DNA from: Eledone cirrhosa
Taxonomy: Eukaryota; Mollusca; Cephalopoda; Octopoda; Eledonidae
DNA: 64,000 bases
Reading direction: 5' to 3'
Assembly (NCBI GenBank): GCA_964016885.1
Contig: OZ024742.1
Coordinates: forward strand, 119,255,516 to 119,319,515
The position numbers and the translations under genes were made by a program. Below the pieces are notes generated by a model, which was given only the letters and a program-made list of their open reading frames with translations, did not search any database and was not told the DNA's origin. Below, one piece after another: positions 9,613-19,895 of this stretch. Each line of letters begins with the position of its first letter. Positions within the stretch are counted from its first letter, which is position 1.

Positions 9613-10350
9613 AAAAAGTAAGTCTATAGAATCATTAGATAAAATATATACAGTATTTCTTCTCCCAATCAGCATAAATCAACCACACAAAAAATCATTT
9701 AAACGAGGCTATAAGTTTAAAATATACTCATGAAGAAACAATAGATAAATGATATAGCTTTTTATCCGCGACTCATAGCTACAAAGAATTTACCCAGTAT
9801 TTCTAATAGCCTGTACAAATTGACTAGACATATAGTTAACCATACATAATTAGGTACAAAATCAAAGTTAGAAGAAAAAATGTACATAAACCTAACCAAA
9901 GTCATCAAAATATCTCTACCCTCGGCGGCTTCATTCCATTTTTGGATATATCCGATCTTGGATAAATCAACGAGGTTTGGAAATCATCAGGAGATAACTC
10001 ATTTGGACAAAGATTTTTCTTACATGATCCCCACCAGAAACGAATTCAAAATGGCTAAGAATCATCACGTGGCTAGTGTACATTTTTTTCTTCTAACTTT
10101 GATTTTGTACCTAATTATGTATGGTTAACTATATGTCTAGTCAATTTCTACAGGTTATCAGAAATACTAGGTAAATTCTTTGTAGTTATGAGTCACAGAT
10201 AAAAAGCTATATCATTTATCTATTGTTTCTTCATAAGTATATTTTAAACTTATAGCCTCGTTTAAATAATTTTTTGTGAGTTTGATTTATGCTGATTGGG
10301 AGAAGAAATACTGTATTTATTTTATCTAATGATTCTATGGACTTACTTTA
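9613..10350. mobile_element. Family Q foldback element with internal hammerhead
   Basis: Inverted arms 9613-9886 and 10078-10350 match over roughly 270 bp with scattered differences, and the spacer of about 190 bp holds a hammerhead on the minus strand (9911-9996). Copy 1 of the family (5575-6085) is homologous to the left arm plus spacer only, so the right arm is an added inverted copy. (AT)n tracts bound both ends. No ORF was found. Confidence 0.8.
9911..9996 (-). ncRNA. Hammerhead ribozyme with long stem II (family Q)
   Basis: Minus strand order: stem I strand UAUCUC (9991-9996), CUGAUGA (9984-9990), a 51-nt stem II region closed by UUCCA/UGGAA, GAA (9930-9932), stem III GCC/GGU around a six-base loop (9918-9929), H17 = A (9917), and GAGAUA (9911-9916), fully complementary to the first strand. 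The conserved A at the base of stem III is G, giving a G-U closing pair, the only core-adjacent deviation. This satisfies the three-way junction; activity is untested. Confidence 0.65.
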
Positions 10351-10369
10351 TATATATATATAAAGGAAC

Positions 10370-10546
10370 GATCGACTTTCGTCAAATCGGACCGAGGGAA
10401 CAATGTTTCCGTTGGTCTTTCCAATTGTTAATACTATCTATCGGTCGCAACTCCAGGTAGAAGGAGCAACGTGAAATAAAGTGTCTTGCTCAAGGACATA
10501 ACGCATCGCCTGGTCCAGGAATCGAACTCACAACCTTACGATATAT
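10370..10546 (-). mobile_element. tRNA-derived SINE, second family
   Basis: The reverse complement contains the B-box-like 'GTGAGTTCGATTCCTGGACC' and 'TTGAGCAAGACACTTTATTT', then the body that is also seen at 55698-55915. It is truncated at the A-box side by TA repeats. Confidence 0.75.
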
Positions 10547-10954
10547 ATATATGAAGAAAGACTATGACCACCTGTTCCCGAACCTTGTTTCCACTGTTAA
10601 TGAATTTTAATTTTCATCTTATAATTCTTATTCGTTTACTCTTAAAGTTTTACATTTTTCTTTTAAAATTTGGCGTTATAAAATTTATTCCAAATCAATT
10701 TCTTGTTTATTTTCATTCAACACATCGGTTTCACTGCTACATTTTGTATATGACGTCAGTTCCGCTAACTCAAGTAAGCTTGTTTTGCAGCGTGAAATAG
10801 GATTTCATTAACCTGCGTAAATTTAAAAAGATAAATTGAAATCGTGCATAAGTTAGTGAGATTATTAGACCTGATGCTGAGAGATTAAATTTTTAATATC
10901 CGGTTCGATTTTTGTTAAGAACAGGGGAAGATTCAGAATCTTCCAAGATGTTTA
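10547..10954. other. No feature recognised
   Basis: AT-rich. Short frames only, none with domain content. Confidence 0.4.
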
Positions 10955-11090
10955 ATCTATTTCTCTCTTTCGTGAGAATATGATTGTGAAAAATTCTTTG
11001 ACTGAATGTATTATCAAACTTTCTCCAATGTTATGACTTTTACCACTCTTTTCAATTAGTTGTGATATTTGATATACAGCAGTTAATCCA
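10955..11090 (-). pseudogene. hAT/ZBED-like transposase fragment
   Basis: The minus strand encodes 'ISQLIEKSGKSHNIGESLII' followed by 'HSVKEFFTIIF'. This resembles the '(A)KxGKxHTIGExLI' segment of hAT-derived ZBED/FAM200-type proteins. It is short and framed by stops, so only a relic. The leucine-rich frame just upstream (11264-11304) is the translation of a CAA repeat, not a signal peptide. Confidence 0.5.
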
Positions 11091-11263
11091 TCTTAGTTCT
11101 TTGAATGGCGAAATTAATGTAGAACGCATTTTAAATCTTCCACACAGTTCTTGAAAATATTGAATTGGTTTGTCTTTATCAAATTGGTGTTTTGTAACAA
11201 GGTGGAAAATATTCCATGAGCATATGTTGACCTTTACAAAGTTTTCCATTTTCGCACCACTCA

Positions 11264-11304
11264 ACAACAACAACAACAACAACAAAAACAACAACAACAA
11301 CAAA
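11264..11304. repeat. (CAA)n microsatellite
   Basis: Trinucleotide run with one CAAAAA interruption. Confidence 0.9.
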
Positions 11305-11411
11305 ATAATGAAGCTATCAGGAAAAACAAAGTTAAAAGGTAGTAAATAGAGTCCAGCTAAACGAAGATCCTACACGTTTTCCAAAGATTAGATTAAAGTC
11401 GTTTATCTACA

Positions 11412-11715
11412 TGAACTGTGGAGGCGTGTGGTCGAGTAGTAAGTGTGTTGCACTAACGATCATAATGTCGTGAGTTCCATTCCTGGACTGGGTTGTGTGT
11501 TGTGTTCTTGAGAAAAACACTTTATATCACGTTGTTTCATTATACTCAGCTGATAATGAGTACCAGCAGTAGCTGGGAGTTTAATCCTGCGATGGACTGG
11601 CGTCCATTTCGGGGGGGGGGGGGGGGAGTTTGTCTAGTACTTTCAGTCGTTTAATGCCACAGAAACCAGGATAAGCACCGACTTGATGAGCCTCCAAGCT
11701 CGAGGCAGACTTTAG
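11412..11715 (+). mobile_element. tRNA-derived SINE, second family, near full length
   Basis: Pol III A box region 'GTGTGGTCGAGTAGTAAGTG' and B box 'GTGAGTTCCATTCCTGGAC' are followed by the family body ('AACACTTTATATCACGTTG', 'GGACTGGCGTCCATTTCGG', a G-tract of 15) and an end reading 'CTCCAAGCTCGAGGCAGAC'. The G-tract at 11610-11625 is probably unstable. Confidence 0.8.
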
Positions 11716-12980
11716 ACTTATCTACATGAACTGATCATAGTTACTCATTCTCACCAATATTTATTCCGATTCTTTACTTTCTGAGTTCAAATTCAGTCAA
11801 GTATTGGAGTCGATATAATCAATTTTCCTTTCTCCCAAATTTACTGGTCTTGTACCAAAATTAGAAACCCTTATTAGATAGTCAGACGTCAGTAAAATAA
11901 TGAACGCTATGTCTCTTTTGTTTATTGACATCTCCTCTGTGTTTAAATGGTGGGCTTTTTGACAAATTCATGGGTAGCTTCGATGTTAACAAAATTTAAG
12001 AATTAAGCGTCTTGCACTTCAAGTATATTGCTATATGGAGATGATTCGCTGACATTCCCCTTCCATATGAATCGCTACATCTTGAAAAACCTTAACAGAC
12101 ATATTTAAGAAATTTCAGTTAAAAATGATCATCAATAAAAACTTAAGAATCGTCAATAATTTAGATAACACATCAGACCTAATTATAGAGAAGTACTTCT
12201 CTTATAGAAAGTCAAATGAAAATATATTATTTATAGATAAAAATTCCAACCCCCACGCAATCATAAAAATCGATAACAGTAGAAGAACACCGAACTCACC
12301 CTCTGTTAAAGGCGATATTTAATTGTATATTCAATACAATGACATATTGAAGAGAAGCAGTTTCAAGAAAGTATTGGAGTATGTTGAACAAGAGTCACGT
12401 AGGAAAAGTCAAATCATCCGGTTTTCCAGACGCATATGGAATTTGTTTGGCAGAAGTTGAGCACTAGAATGTAAATAAAACAATTAGGGCATGTTTTTCA
12501 TTAATGACATTCATGTTCTTTACGAAATGACCATTTCATACGAAAGAACAAAATAATTTAGTCCCAAAAGATTGGAGTGTTTACAACAAATTATGATTTT
12601 ATAGATATGTGTCATATGCTGATGCTGCCACATGACAAACCTATTTTATGACAAACCATATAAGAGTCCTGCAGCAAACAGTAAAACTAAGATCGCGTGC
12701 GATAAAAAAGTGACACGAGACCAGAAAGAGATACCTCAATGTTTATGATTAGCATATTATGAACTTTTACACTAGAGTAGTAAAGGGGTTGTTTTCCGTC
12801 AGATAGAAATGTTTTAATCTTTTAATGTGCTTATGTGTGATGTGTGTAGTACTTGAGTATGTTAAGGAAAAGTTAAGTTATATGTAGACACACACACCAA
12901 CAAACATATATATATATAAATGTCAGCTTAAACACACAAACAAATACACACACACGTGCATATATATATACACATATATT

Positions 12981-13034
<54 letters not shown>

Positions 13035-15040
13035 TACGCACACATATGTATCGTGTTTGTGAGTAGATAAATAGATAAATAGCTAGCTAACTAAATAAAC
13101 TCAGTGAGAAGGGAGAAGAGAGGGCGAGGAAAGAGATAGGGAAAGAGAAAAAAGAGGTGTTGATTGTAAAAAAACAAGTTATCAATATGATTATAGAATA
13201 TCTAGGGCAGTGTATATTATGTATAGTTTCTTCAAACTTTCTGAAGTCTATCTCGAAGCATACAGATTCACAGAGCACACACCTACACGTGCAAACACAC
13301 ATAAACACGCACATGAACAGATTAAGAAATAATCTACAAAAACAAATAAATCAACAAAAAGTTAATTCTCATCTCTATTGATTACATTTTCAACGGCTTT
13401 TGAGTTATCCTAAATTTGAGACGTATTAACGTAATTAAATATATAGTAGGCGATAATGTTGAAGTAACGACCGTTAAAGAATGTATCTTACTAATTGTAA
13501 TCATTAAGCTACAACTAAACGTCCGAAACATATTACAAAAATGTCCCAAACTATATGGAAGAATCGCGACATCTAAAATAAAACGGTGTTCTAAAAGAAT
13601 AACTTAATTGTGAAACAAATATCACAGGGAAACATCTAAAAGCAGTAGATTTGCAAAGCTGACTATTAATGAGAATACGACCGATATCAAGCAACACTGT
13701 GACAGCTTATATTTCACTTCTACAGCCCAGCTGCACTGAAATAAAACATCTCGGTTTACAATCGTTACAGTCTGAAACGTTTTCTTAACAATTTCTAATT
13801 TCCGATCTATATCCTCCTCTTATAAACCTTTGTCAAGAAGATCCCTCGATGTCCGGACTGGTGATTGTTTACTAGTTGAAGAAAATTAAAGAAATCCGTC
13901 TTCAACTACTTCAAAAGATTATATAACAGGCTATTGGTAGATAATAAAAACTGTATTCAGAGAGTGAAGATTGTTATCTAGACAATTGCTACATATAAAA
14001 GATGGGACAGATAGAACATTTAATATGTTTTGGCTTATTTTGTTAGCACTATAGACTTACAGATTATTGCTAGAAAGATTGCATATTTTTCAATGGGAAT
14101 TTTCTAAATGTATAGAATGAGACTTTTATGCTTGAAAAGAAGTTATAAAAATACTTACACATCGGACCAAATGGTAAACCAAACAGTATTTAATTTCGTT
14201 CCTCAATACTTCCTCAATACTGAGTTCAAACTCCGATGGTGTTAATGTTGCCGCTTATCGCAAATCTTTGGAACTCTTTAATTCTACTAAAAATCTCAGG
14301 AAAAAACCTCCATACATATGAACATGAGCAGATGTGATATCTTTAACAGATGGCGAATAAGAGACATTACAGCGAATTGGAAAAGCATATAAACTGAAAA
14401 ACCTATACAACAATTGAACAATACAGAATATAAACAGAGATGGAAGCATTAAATAAAATGAACGTGTGATAGAAAAGCTGACAGCTGTTGGCTGATAGAT
14501 TGATTACTTTGTGGTGATGTAGATGCAGATTTGATAAAATGCCCGCTACGATTTTAAACGAAACACATACGGTGTCCCGAAACAGCCATCGATCTACAAA
14601 CTTTACTGTTCGAAACCAATTGTAAATGATTAATAAAGAAATAGAAAACATTGTCAATAAAAAAGATAAATGAGCATAACATGAAAACATATATACAAGA
14701 GATATATATTGAATATGTATTGAATTGGTTAATGACTCGATAGGTATTCATGAGATGTAACCAATCTTAAAGAGAGAGATGGAGATAGTAGAGGAGATAT
14801 GAGAGGAGAGATTGGTGAGTTAGTTAGAAGCAAAAGCGTAAAGGCATGTGCTCAATGTGCAATATGCAGTAGAAACCAGCTAGGTGGCTGGGTTCATGCA
14901 GAAGTTAGGTGCGCAGAGCTGGAAATATTCATTAGTTAAGCAAAACAAGGCCACAAACTTCACAAGGAAGACATTAATAAAAGATTGTCAACATATTTTA
15001 GTTTGATGTAAGGAATGTAGAGAATAATGATAATAATATT
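11716..15040. other. Long AT-rich stretch without recognised gene
   Basis: About 3.3 kb with no family match. A 65-codon plus-strand frame at 12125-12322 is Asn/Ile/Lys-rich and cannot be assigned. An (AT)n tract lies at 12983-13029 with CA-rich flanks. Frames at 13087-13600 and 14255-14750 show no motifs. It could be intronic or intergenic DNA; I see no exon with convincing splice sites. Confidence 0.4.
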
Positions 15041-15190
15041 AATAATAATTGTTTCTACTTTTTGGCACAAGGCCAGCAATAACCCAGTGCATTACTGGTA
15101 CTTTATTTTATCGACCCCGTAAGGATGAAAGGCAAAGTCAACCTCAGCAGGATTTGAACTAGAGCCTTGCCACTGGATGTAGTTTAATAT
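15041..15190 (-). mobile_element. tRNA-derived SINE, first family (cephalopod type)
   Basis: Contains the conserved central and 3' segments: 'GGCACAAGGCCAGCAAT', 'CATTACTGGTACTTTATTTT', 'ATCGACCCCGTAAGGATGAA' and 'GGCAAAGTCAACCTC', read here as the reverse complement. The tRNA head is eroded beyond 15165. The central block resembles the conserved domain described for mollusc/cephalopod SINEs. Confidence 0.85.
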
Positions 15191-15384
15191 CATACCCAGG
15201 ACATGTAGTTAGGGGCTCTAACGCTAGTGCTGTTAAATACCCTCTCCATGTTCTTTTCAATGGCTGATAATACCTTACCGGCGCCACTCAAATAAGGTAA
15301 TTATTTAACCCATAAAAGGGGCCCTAACTGGTACTACTAGTCCGGGCCAGAGCAAACCTGGCTTTACTGTAACACCGGCTCAGA

Positions 15385-16168
15385 GCAGGAGAGTTAAGGC
15401 GAAAAAGATATCAGATGCTGAATTTGCCGACGACATAGTTTTCGTGACAAACACAGTGAAGGAGGCAGAGGATTTGATGCAGGAGGTGGAGACTGTGTCG
15501 ATGAGTGTGGGGCTGAGAATGAATGAGATTAAGACGAAATATCTGGTAGAGAATATTAAGAAGCCAGAGAAGATTACTAATGTAGGCGGGAAGCCGCTAG
15601 AATTGGTTGAGGACTTCCTGTATTTGGGAGCAAAGATTGGGAATACGGAAGATGATGTGGTCTAGAGGAAGAGCAAAGCCTGGGCGACGTACCAGAGCTT
15701 GAGATCGGTGTGGAAGTCGGACCTTCGTAAAGACCTGAAGATTCGCCTCTTCATTGCTGTAGTGGAGTCTGTGCTGCTGTACGGGTCTGAAACTTGGACA
15801 CTGACCAAGAAACTCACTCAGATGGTGAATGGGTGCTTCACGAGAATGCTGAGGATAACTCTGAACGTTAATCAGTATACACTGAAGATGAAAAACTCAG
15901 AACTGTATGGGAGCCTCCAAAAGTCAGCTCAAAAGTGACACAGAGGAGACTGAGGTTAGCTGGACATGCTCACCGACATCCAGAGTTGACACTGCCCTCA
16001 GTGCTCCTGTGCGAGCCCCTGCATGGGAAGAGGAAGACCGAGGTTAACATATGTTGATGCTCTAAGGACAGACTGGTCTGTTGGAGACGCAGGACATGGC
16101 AGCGATAATGAGGGACAGAGACCGCTGGAGAGAACTCGTCAATGGATCACGGGAATTTTACCTGCCTT
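15385..16168 (+). pseudogene. LINE-C (RTE/CR1-like) reverse transcriptase C-terminal part
   Basis: The frame opens with 'EFADDIVFVTNTVKEAEDLM', which includes the catalytic F-A-D-D box, then 'VEDFLYLGAKIG', an in-frame stop (TAG at 15663), 'WKSDLRKDLKIRLFIAVVES', 'LLYGSETWTLTKKL' and 'GCFTRMLR'. Further stops follow at 15936 and beyond, then 'GRGRPRLTYVDALRTD' in another frame. The element is 5'-truncated and dead. Its 3' end runs directly into (TA)n, as does the second copy at 53309. The LINE clade is judged from the YGSETW block only. Confidence 0.75.

Positions 16169-16224
<56 letters not shown>
16169..16224. repeat. (AT)n at LINE-C 3' end
   Basis: Begins directly after the LINE-C terminus 'CTGCCTTAG'. 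More AT-rich repeat follows at 16350-16430. Confidence 0.9.
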
Positions 16225-16228
<4 letters not shown>

Positions 16229-16366
16229 ACATTAAACAATTACAGGGGATCATTTGTAAAGAGTGTAAACACACATAGTTACGGAGGTAACATATTAAAC
16301 ATTAACAAGAACCTTGAATATAGATACCTTGCAATAATGATTATAATGATTAATATATATTTATAT

Positions 16367-16411
<45 letters not shown>

Positions 16412-16431
16412 ATATTTATATATATATAAGT

Positions 16432-16720
16432 TGACGGGACTAGCATAAGGTTTCCCTGCTAGTACCGGTTTCATCTCAGCGTACTCAGTAGGTAAGGTTA
16501 TATAAAAGTTCCAGAGTAGACACAAAGTTATTTGCTTCAATACAACACACGTAAATGGGTACCATAAAACTATACCCGTACTCGAGTTTCGGCCACACTT
16601 AATGCAGAAAAAGAGTGCACAGCATCGACTGCCTGCATTTATTATGCAATAATGCACAATCCGTGCATGTGGCTTCATCAGCGGGTTTCGCCTAATCAAT
16701 AACCAATCGATTGACAGAAT
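16432..16720 (-). mobile_element. Hammerhead-bearing non-coding repeat, family U
   Basis: About 290 bp starting at the TA tract, with no ORF. Its centre on the minus strand is a canonical hammerhead (16574-16686). A second purine-rich block on the minus strand at about 16460-16490 ('CTGAGATGAAACCGGTACT') looks hammerhead-related but cannot be folded convincingly. Confidence 0.5.
16574..16686 (-). ncRNA. Hammerhead ribozyme with extended stem II (family U)
   Basis: Minus strand order: ACCCG (16682-16686), CUGAUGA (16675-16681), stem II opening AGCCACA and closing UGUGGCC around about 70 nt (16591-16674), GAA (16588-16590), the self-complementary stem III ACUCGAGU (16580-16587), H17 = A (16579), then CGGGU (16574-16578), an exact complement of ACCCG. 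All catalytic core bases match the consensus. A two-pair stem III with UCGA loop is typical of PLE-type minimal hammerheads, which may cleave best as dimers because the octamer can pair between two copies. The stem II length is unusual. Confidence 0.75.
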
Positions 16721-17083
16721 TCGATTTCAGTCCTTGTTGGCTATGGCAATGAATGCAATAAGCGACACAGTAGTACATTTGCAACTGAAATCCCTACGAG
16801 TCATCCCAATGCCGCCAACCGATTAGCTATCGGTTCAGAAATTTACGTGATGGTAGGCGTCGAAATTCAAATACTTCCGCCTCAGTCATGCGCACTCGCT
16901 AACATATCTCAAACACAAATTAACAAGTGAGTGAAAAAATTGTCTATTAGAGAAAATCAGTCTCCAATCGCTGTACAATAGAATGGTAGCATTCAGCTCC
17001 AGTCTTCAAGTACCATGGCGAACATAGTGAGACAATAACAATGGTAGTGCCTAAAGCCTTTCCGGAATTAAATACATGCATAT
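16721..17083. other. No feature recognised
   Basis: Unique-looking sequence. A small inverted pair 'CCGATTAGCTATCGG' occurs at about 16818. Confidence 0.4.
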
Positions 17084-17222
17084 ATATATATAAAATAAGA
17101 GAGAAGAGGTAGCGATGCTCTGACATAACATGATTGATATCTGAACTGGGGTTCACATATCAATCATGTTATGTCAGAATCATATAAATCAAGCATGCAA
17201 TGTCAGAGCATCGCTACCTCTC
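17084..17222. repeat. Imperfect palindrome
   Basis: Left arm 'GAGGTAGCGATGCTCTGACA' with 'TAACATGATTGATAT' is repeated inverted on the right, where about 30 extra bases ('AATCATATAAATCAAGCATG' and neighbours) duplicate part of the arm. Confidence 0.8.
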
Positions 17223-17394
17223 ATTAACTAGAACCTGTAGGCTTTAACGAACCAGAAACGGCCGTTACGGTGCTTTCCCTTGAATGTTAATGACCAGTGG
17301 TGAAATCCAGCACTTGTAAAATTCACAGTAAGGCTGTCAAAATGCTTATTTACCTGAAATTTTGTATATGATTCAATATATAACTGCAGTCATA

Positions 17395-17410
17395 TATATA
17401 TATATATGAC

Positions 17411-17472
<62 letters not shown>
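17395..17472. repeat. (AT)n with TATTATTATTA end
   Basis: AT tract ending in ATT units that look like the 3' tail of the minus-strand SINE beside it. Confidence 0.9.
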
Positions 17473-17477
<5 letters not shown>

Positions 17478-17652
17478 ATTATTAGAAATGTAAGCTATCG
17501 CCGTATTTGGACTAAAGAAATTAAATAAATTATTTAGCCTGATAGTGGGGTTAAGAACCCTCGGAGAAATGGAAAAAGATGAGTATTGGCGTACATGGGA
17601 GTCGAACCCACATCTTTGGTTATCCGGACCACTGTACTACCATTTACACCAA
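17473..17652 (-). mobile_element. SINE with clear tRNA-like head
   Basis: The minus strand from 17652 to 17586 folds as a tRNA: acceptor TTGGTGT/ACGCCAA, A-box region 'TAAATGGTAGTACAGTGG', T arm GTGGG-TTCGACT-CCCAT with a perfect B box. The anticodon arm is ambiguous (loop CCGGATA, position 33 not U) and no CCA-independent features prove function. A non-tRNA body and an ATT-rich tail follow, so I call it a SINE rather than a tRNA gene. Confidence 0.65.
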
Positions 17653-17661
17653 CACATCATG

Positions 17662-18262
17662 GTGTAGTGTACTCTTTTTCAGGTGCTGGCTGATACATCA
17701 CAACAGTCTTTTCCAAGCTTATTGTGAGGCCCAAAGCGCTGCAATCTTCAGAAAAAGAGTTCATAATATGCTGCATGTCACTTTGTGAGTGCGCAGTCAT
17801 CTGCATACAAAAACTCTCGGATTATAGATGTTAATACCTTCGTGCTTGCACCAAAGCGCCTGATGTTGAACAACCTTCTCGAAGTGCGATACCTGATGTA
17901 AACTACATGCGAACAATTTTTCCTGGATGCCATGAGAAACACTATCGTAAAATATAAGGAAAACAAAGTTGGAGCCGGAATGCCCTTCTGCTGCACTCCA
18001 TTTTCAACTGATATTGGTTCAGCGATGCTACCGCCAATACTGATCCAAGCCTTCATGTCATCATGAAAAAGACGCAGAATCTTCACAAACTTTGGAGGGC
18101 AGCCAAGCTTTTACAACATTTTTCACAATGCAGTTCGATTGATGGTGTCAAAGGCCTTTGTCAAGTCAACAAAGACCTGGTAAAGTCCATACATTGTTGG
18201 ATACACTTTTCTTGCAGCTGCCTCTTTCGTTTCTGAACCCACACTGCGACTCAGATAACATA
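17662..18262 (-). pseudogene. LINE-D reverse transcriptase fragment (APE-type LINE)
   Basis: Minus-strand frames read 'ESQCGFRNERGS', 'QVFVDLTKAFDTINR', 'ILRLFHDDMKAWISIGGSIA', 'NGVQQKGIPAPTLFSLYF' and 'REFLYADDCALT'. The three RT blocks are present, including the catalytic Y-A-D-D. Stops interrupt the frame at 'RTAL*KML*KLG', the 'QGD' box has become 'QKG', and a frameshift follows 'CALTK'. Neither the endonuclease nor a 3' end is visible. It is inactive. It differs from LINE-C, which has FADD and other thumb residues. Confidence 0.8.
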
Positions 18263-18640
18263 CATGGTGGCTGCCAACTCGTTTTCGAGTACGGCCACTA
18301 CTTTATATCCACGTAGGAGAACCCCTACCGATGCGCTGAACGAGTGTGACTTTTTAGTCCAGCCAGCGACTTCAAAACTCTGGTACAAACACTACACTTG
18401 TGACAATTATTGACACATAGTGCTGGGCCCATGGTATCATGTGACGACAAGTGCAGAGAGATCTCCAGATATAAAGCAATGCCCGTGCCGTGAAGCTTTT
18501 ATAGTGAGCAAAGGCACTGCACAAAGCCAGTCCCACTCTCTTATCCAAGATGATATTTACTAAAAAGAAGAACAAGTCAACATCAGTGGATACCATCAGG
18601 GTTGCAGGTGTTATATCAGAGTTTTCCTTCTCCTAGAAGA
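18263..18640 (-). mobile_element. Element X, copy 2
   Basis: Reverse-oriented relative to copy 1 and about 90% identical by eye ('GTGGCTGCCAACTCG', 'CTGGGCCCATGGTA', 'GATATTTACTAAAAAG'). Its left border 'AACATACATGG' keeps a trace of the TATG flank; its right border is 'GATACATACACAC'. Confidence 0.75.
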
Positions 18641-18730
18641 TACATACACACACACATACACACACAAACGAACACACACATACACACACAAACGCACACA
18701 CACATATACACCCGCATACACACCCATAAG
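18641..18730. repeat. CA-rich microsatellite
   Basis: Interrupted (CACA)n/(ACAT)n run. Confidence 0.85.
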
Positions 18731-19399
18731 GATATATATATATCAAAATGGCACAACGAGGGTAAAAATACATACATAAGACGCAGACAGATGGAGACAA
18801 CACACGAACCAATGATCGCGTCTTCAGTTGTCCATTATAATTTACGTAACCAGGCCTATACTTGCATCAGTACCTTACAAAGTTATAGTTACTAGAAAAT
18901 AAACAGTTCTAGAAACGAATATACACACAGAAAGTGTATCTTGACAAACAGGGACAATACGGGATCAAGAAAAAAAACAATGTATCTACCGAAATTATCA
19001 ATTACAGTCAGAAGGGTGCTGTAAGAAAAAGCAAGATTGGCAAAACGAAAAGATTCTATTGAATGCTAATACAAAGCAAGAAAGTGAGATGAACACAATA
19101 CGTGCTGGGATTGAAAACGCTGAAAAGAGACAAATTAAGGCCTTTACAACCTCGCTCATATATATATATGAGTGTATGTGTGGAGTGTGTCCGTGTGTGT
19201 AATATATATACATTTGCATGTATATAAAGCTTACGCTTCTTTCTTGGATTAACGAGTCTCATTTTCATAGATTTCAGTATATTTAAGTGTTTTGATCACA
19301 TGTTATGCCTCAGAGGAAGACAGTGCTGGCTGCATCGGTTGTTGCATCAACATATTTTACGTACAGCCTTATCTCTTTTGCGTTTTTTGATATCCGATT
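18731..19399. other. No gene recognised
   Basis: Unique-looking sequence with short TA and GT runs near 19160-19230. Confidence 0.4.
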
Positions 19400-19655
19400 T
19401 GATTTTATAGTCGTCAGTCAGCTTGGCATACTTATATCTCCATTAAGGGCTTGCTGGTAAAGACTGATAAAGTAATCCCAAAGAAATTAATTCTCTTCTA
19501 CCGGAATCTGGCAACCAAGCCTCTTCTTTGTGCTTTTGTATCTTGAAGTGTTTCTATTGTAGTCTCAAATGTATCAATGGCCGTTGATGCAGTAAGCTTC
19601 TGGTATAATGCAAGGAGTATAATTGTTTTAGATTTCTTCTAGCCACAATGCTTAA
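19400..19655 (-). mobile_element. Divergent RLE-LINE RT fragment (LINE-A related)
   Basis: In mixed frames the minus strand resembles the region before the RT palm of LINE-A at 40500-40690: 'ALWLEEI', 'ETTIETLQDTKAQ' and 'YQSL' before 'NGDISMP', compared with 'AVWLKEI', 'LETVIGKLQDKKT' and 'YQQVLKGDTLIPEW'. Multiple stops. It is an older copy than those at 38 kb. Confidence 0.55.
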
Positions 19656-19721
19656 ACTTCTTTTTCTCAGTCCTGATTTCTGTATTCGTCGGATTAATAT
19701 ATATATACTCAAGTTCTCTCT

Positions 19722-19895
19722 TTTTAAGCGGTGAATTGGCGAAGTTGTTGGCACATTTGTTAAAATGGTTTGCGGTATTCACTTCGGATCTCTGGGTTCT
19801 GAGTTCAAATCTCACCGAGGTCAACTTTGCTGTTCATCCTTTCGAGGTCGATAAATAAAGTACCAATCCAGTACTGGGGTAGATTCTTCCTCTAT
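19722..19895 (+). mobile_element. Divergent first-family SINE
   Basis: B box 'GAGTTCAAATCTCACCGAGG', then 'TTCATCCTTTCGAGGTCGAT' and 'AAGTACCAATCCAGTACTGG'. The head is degraded. Confidence 0.7.

Noticed and set aside
11052..11303. Secreted protein with a leucine-rich signal peptide
   Set aside because: The Leu run is the antisense of (CAA)n; the downstream frame is a short transposase relic.
12125..12322. Small gene encoding a 65-residue Asn/Ile-rich protein
   Set aside because: No domain, no splice or promoter support, and composition matches the AT-rich background.
17586..17652. Functional tRNA gene
   Set aside because: Cloverleaf is partial, the anticodon loop lacks U33, and a SINE body and ATT-rich tail follow it.
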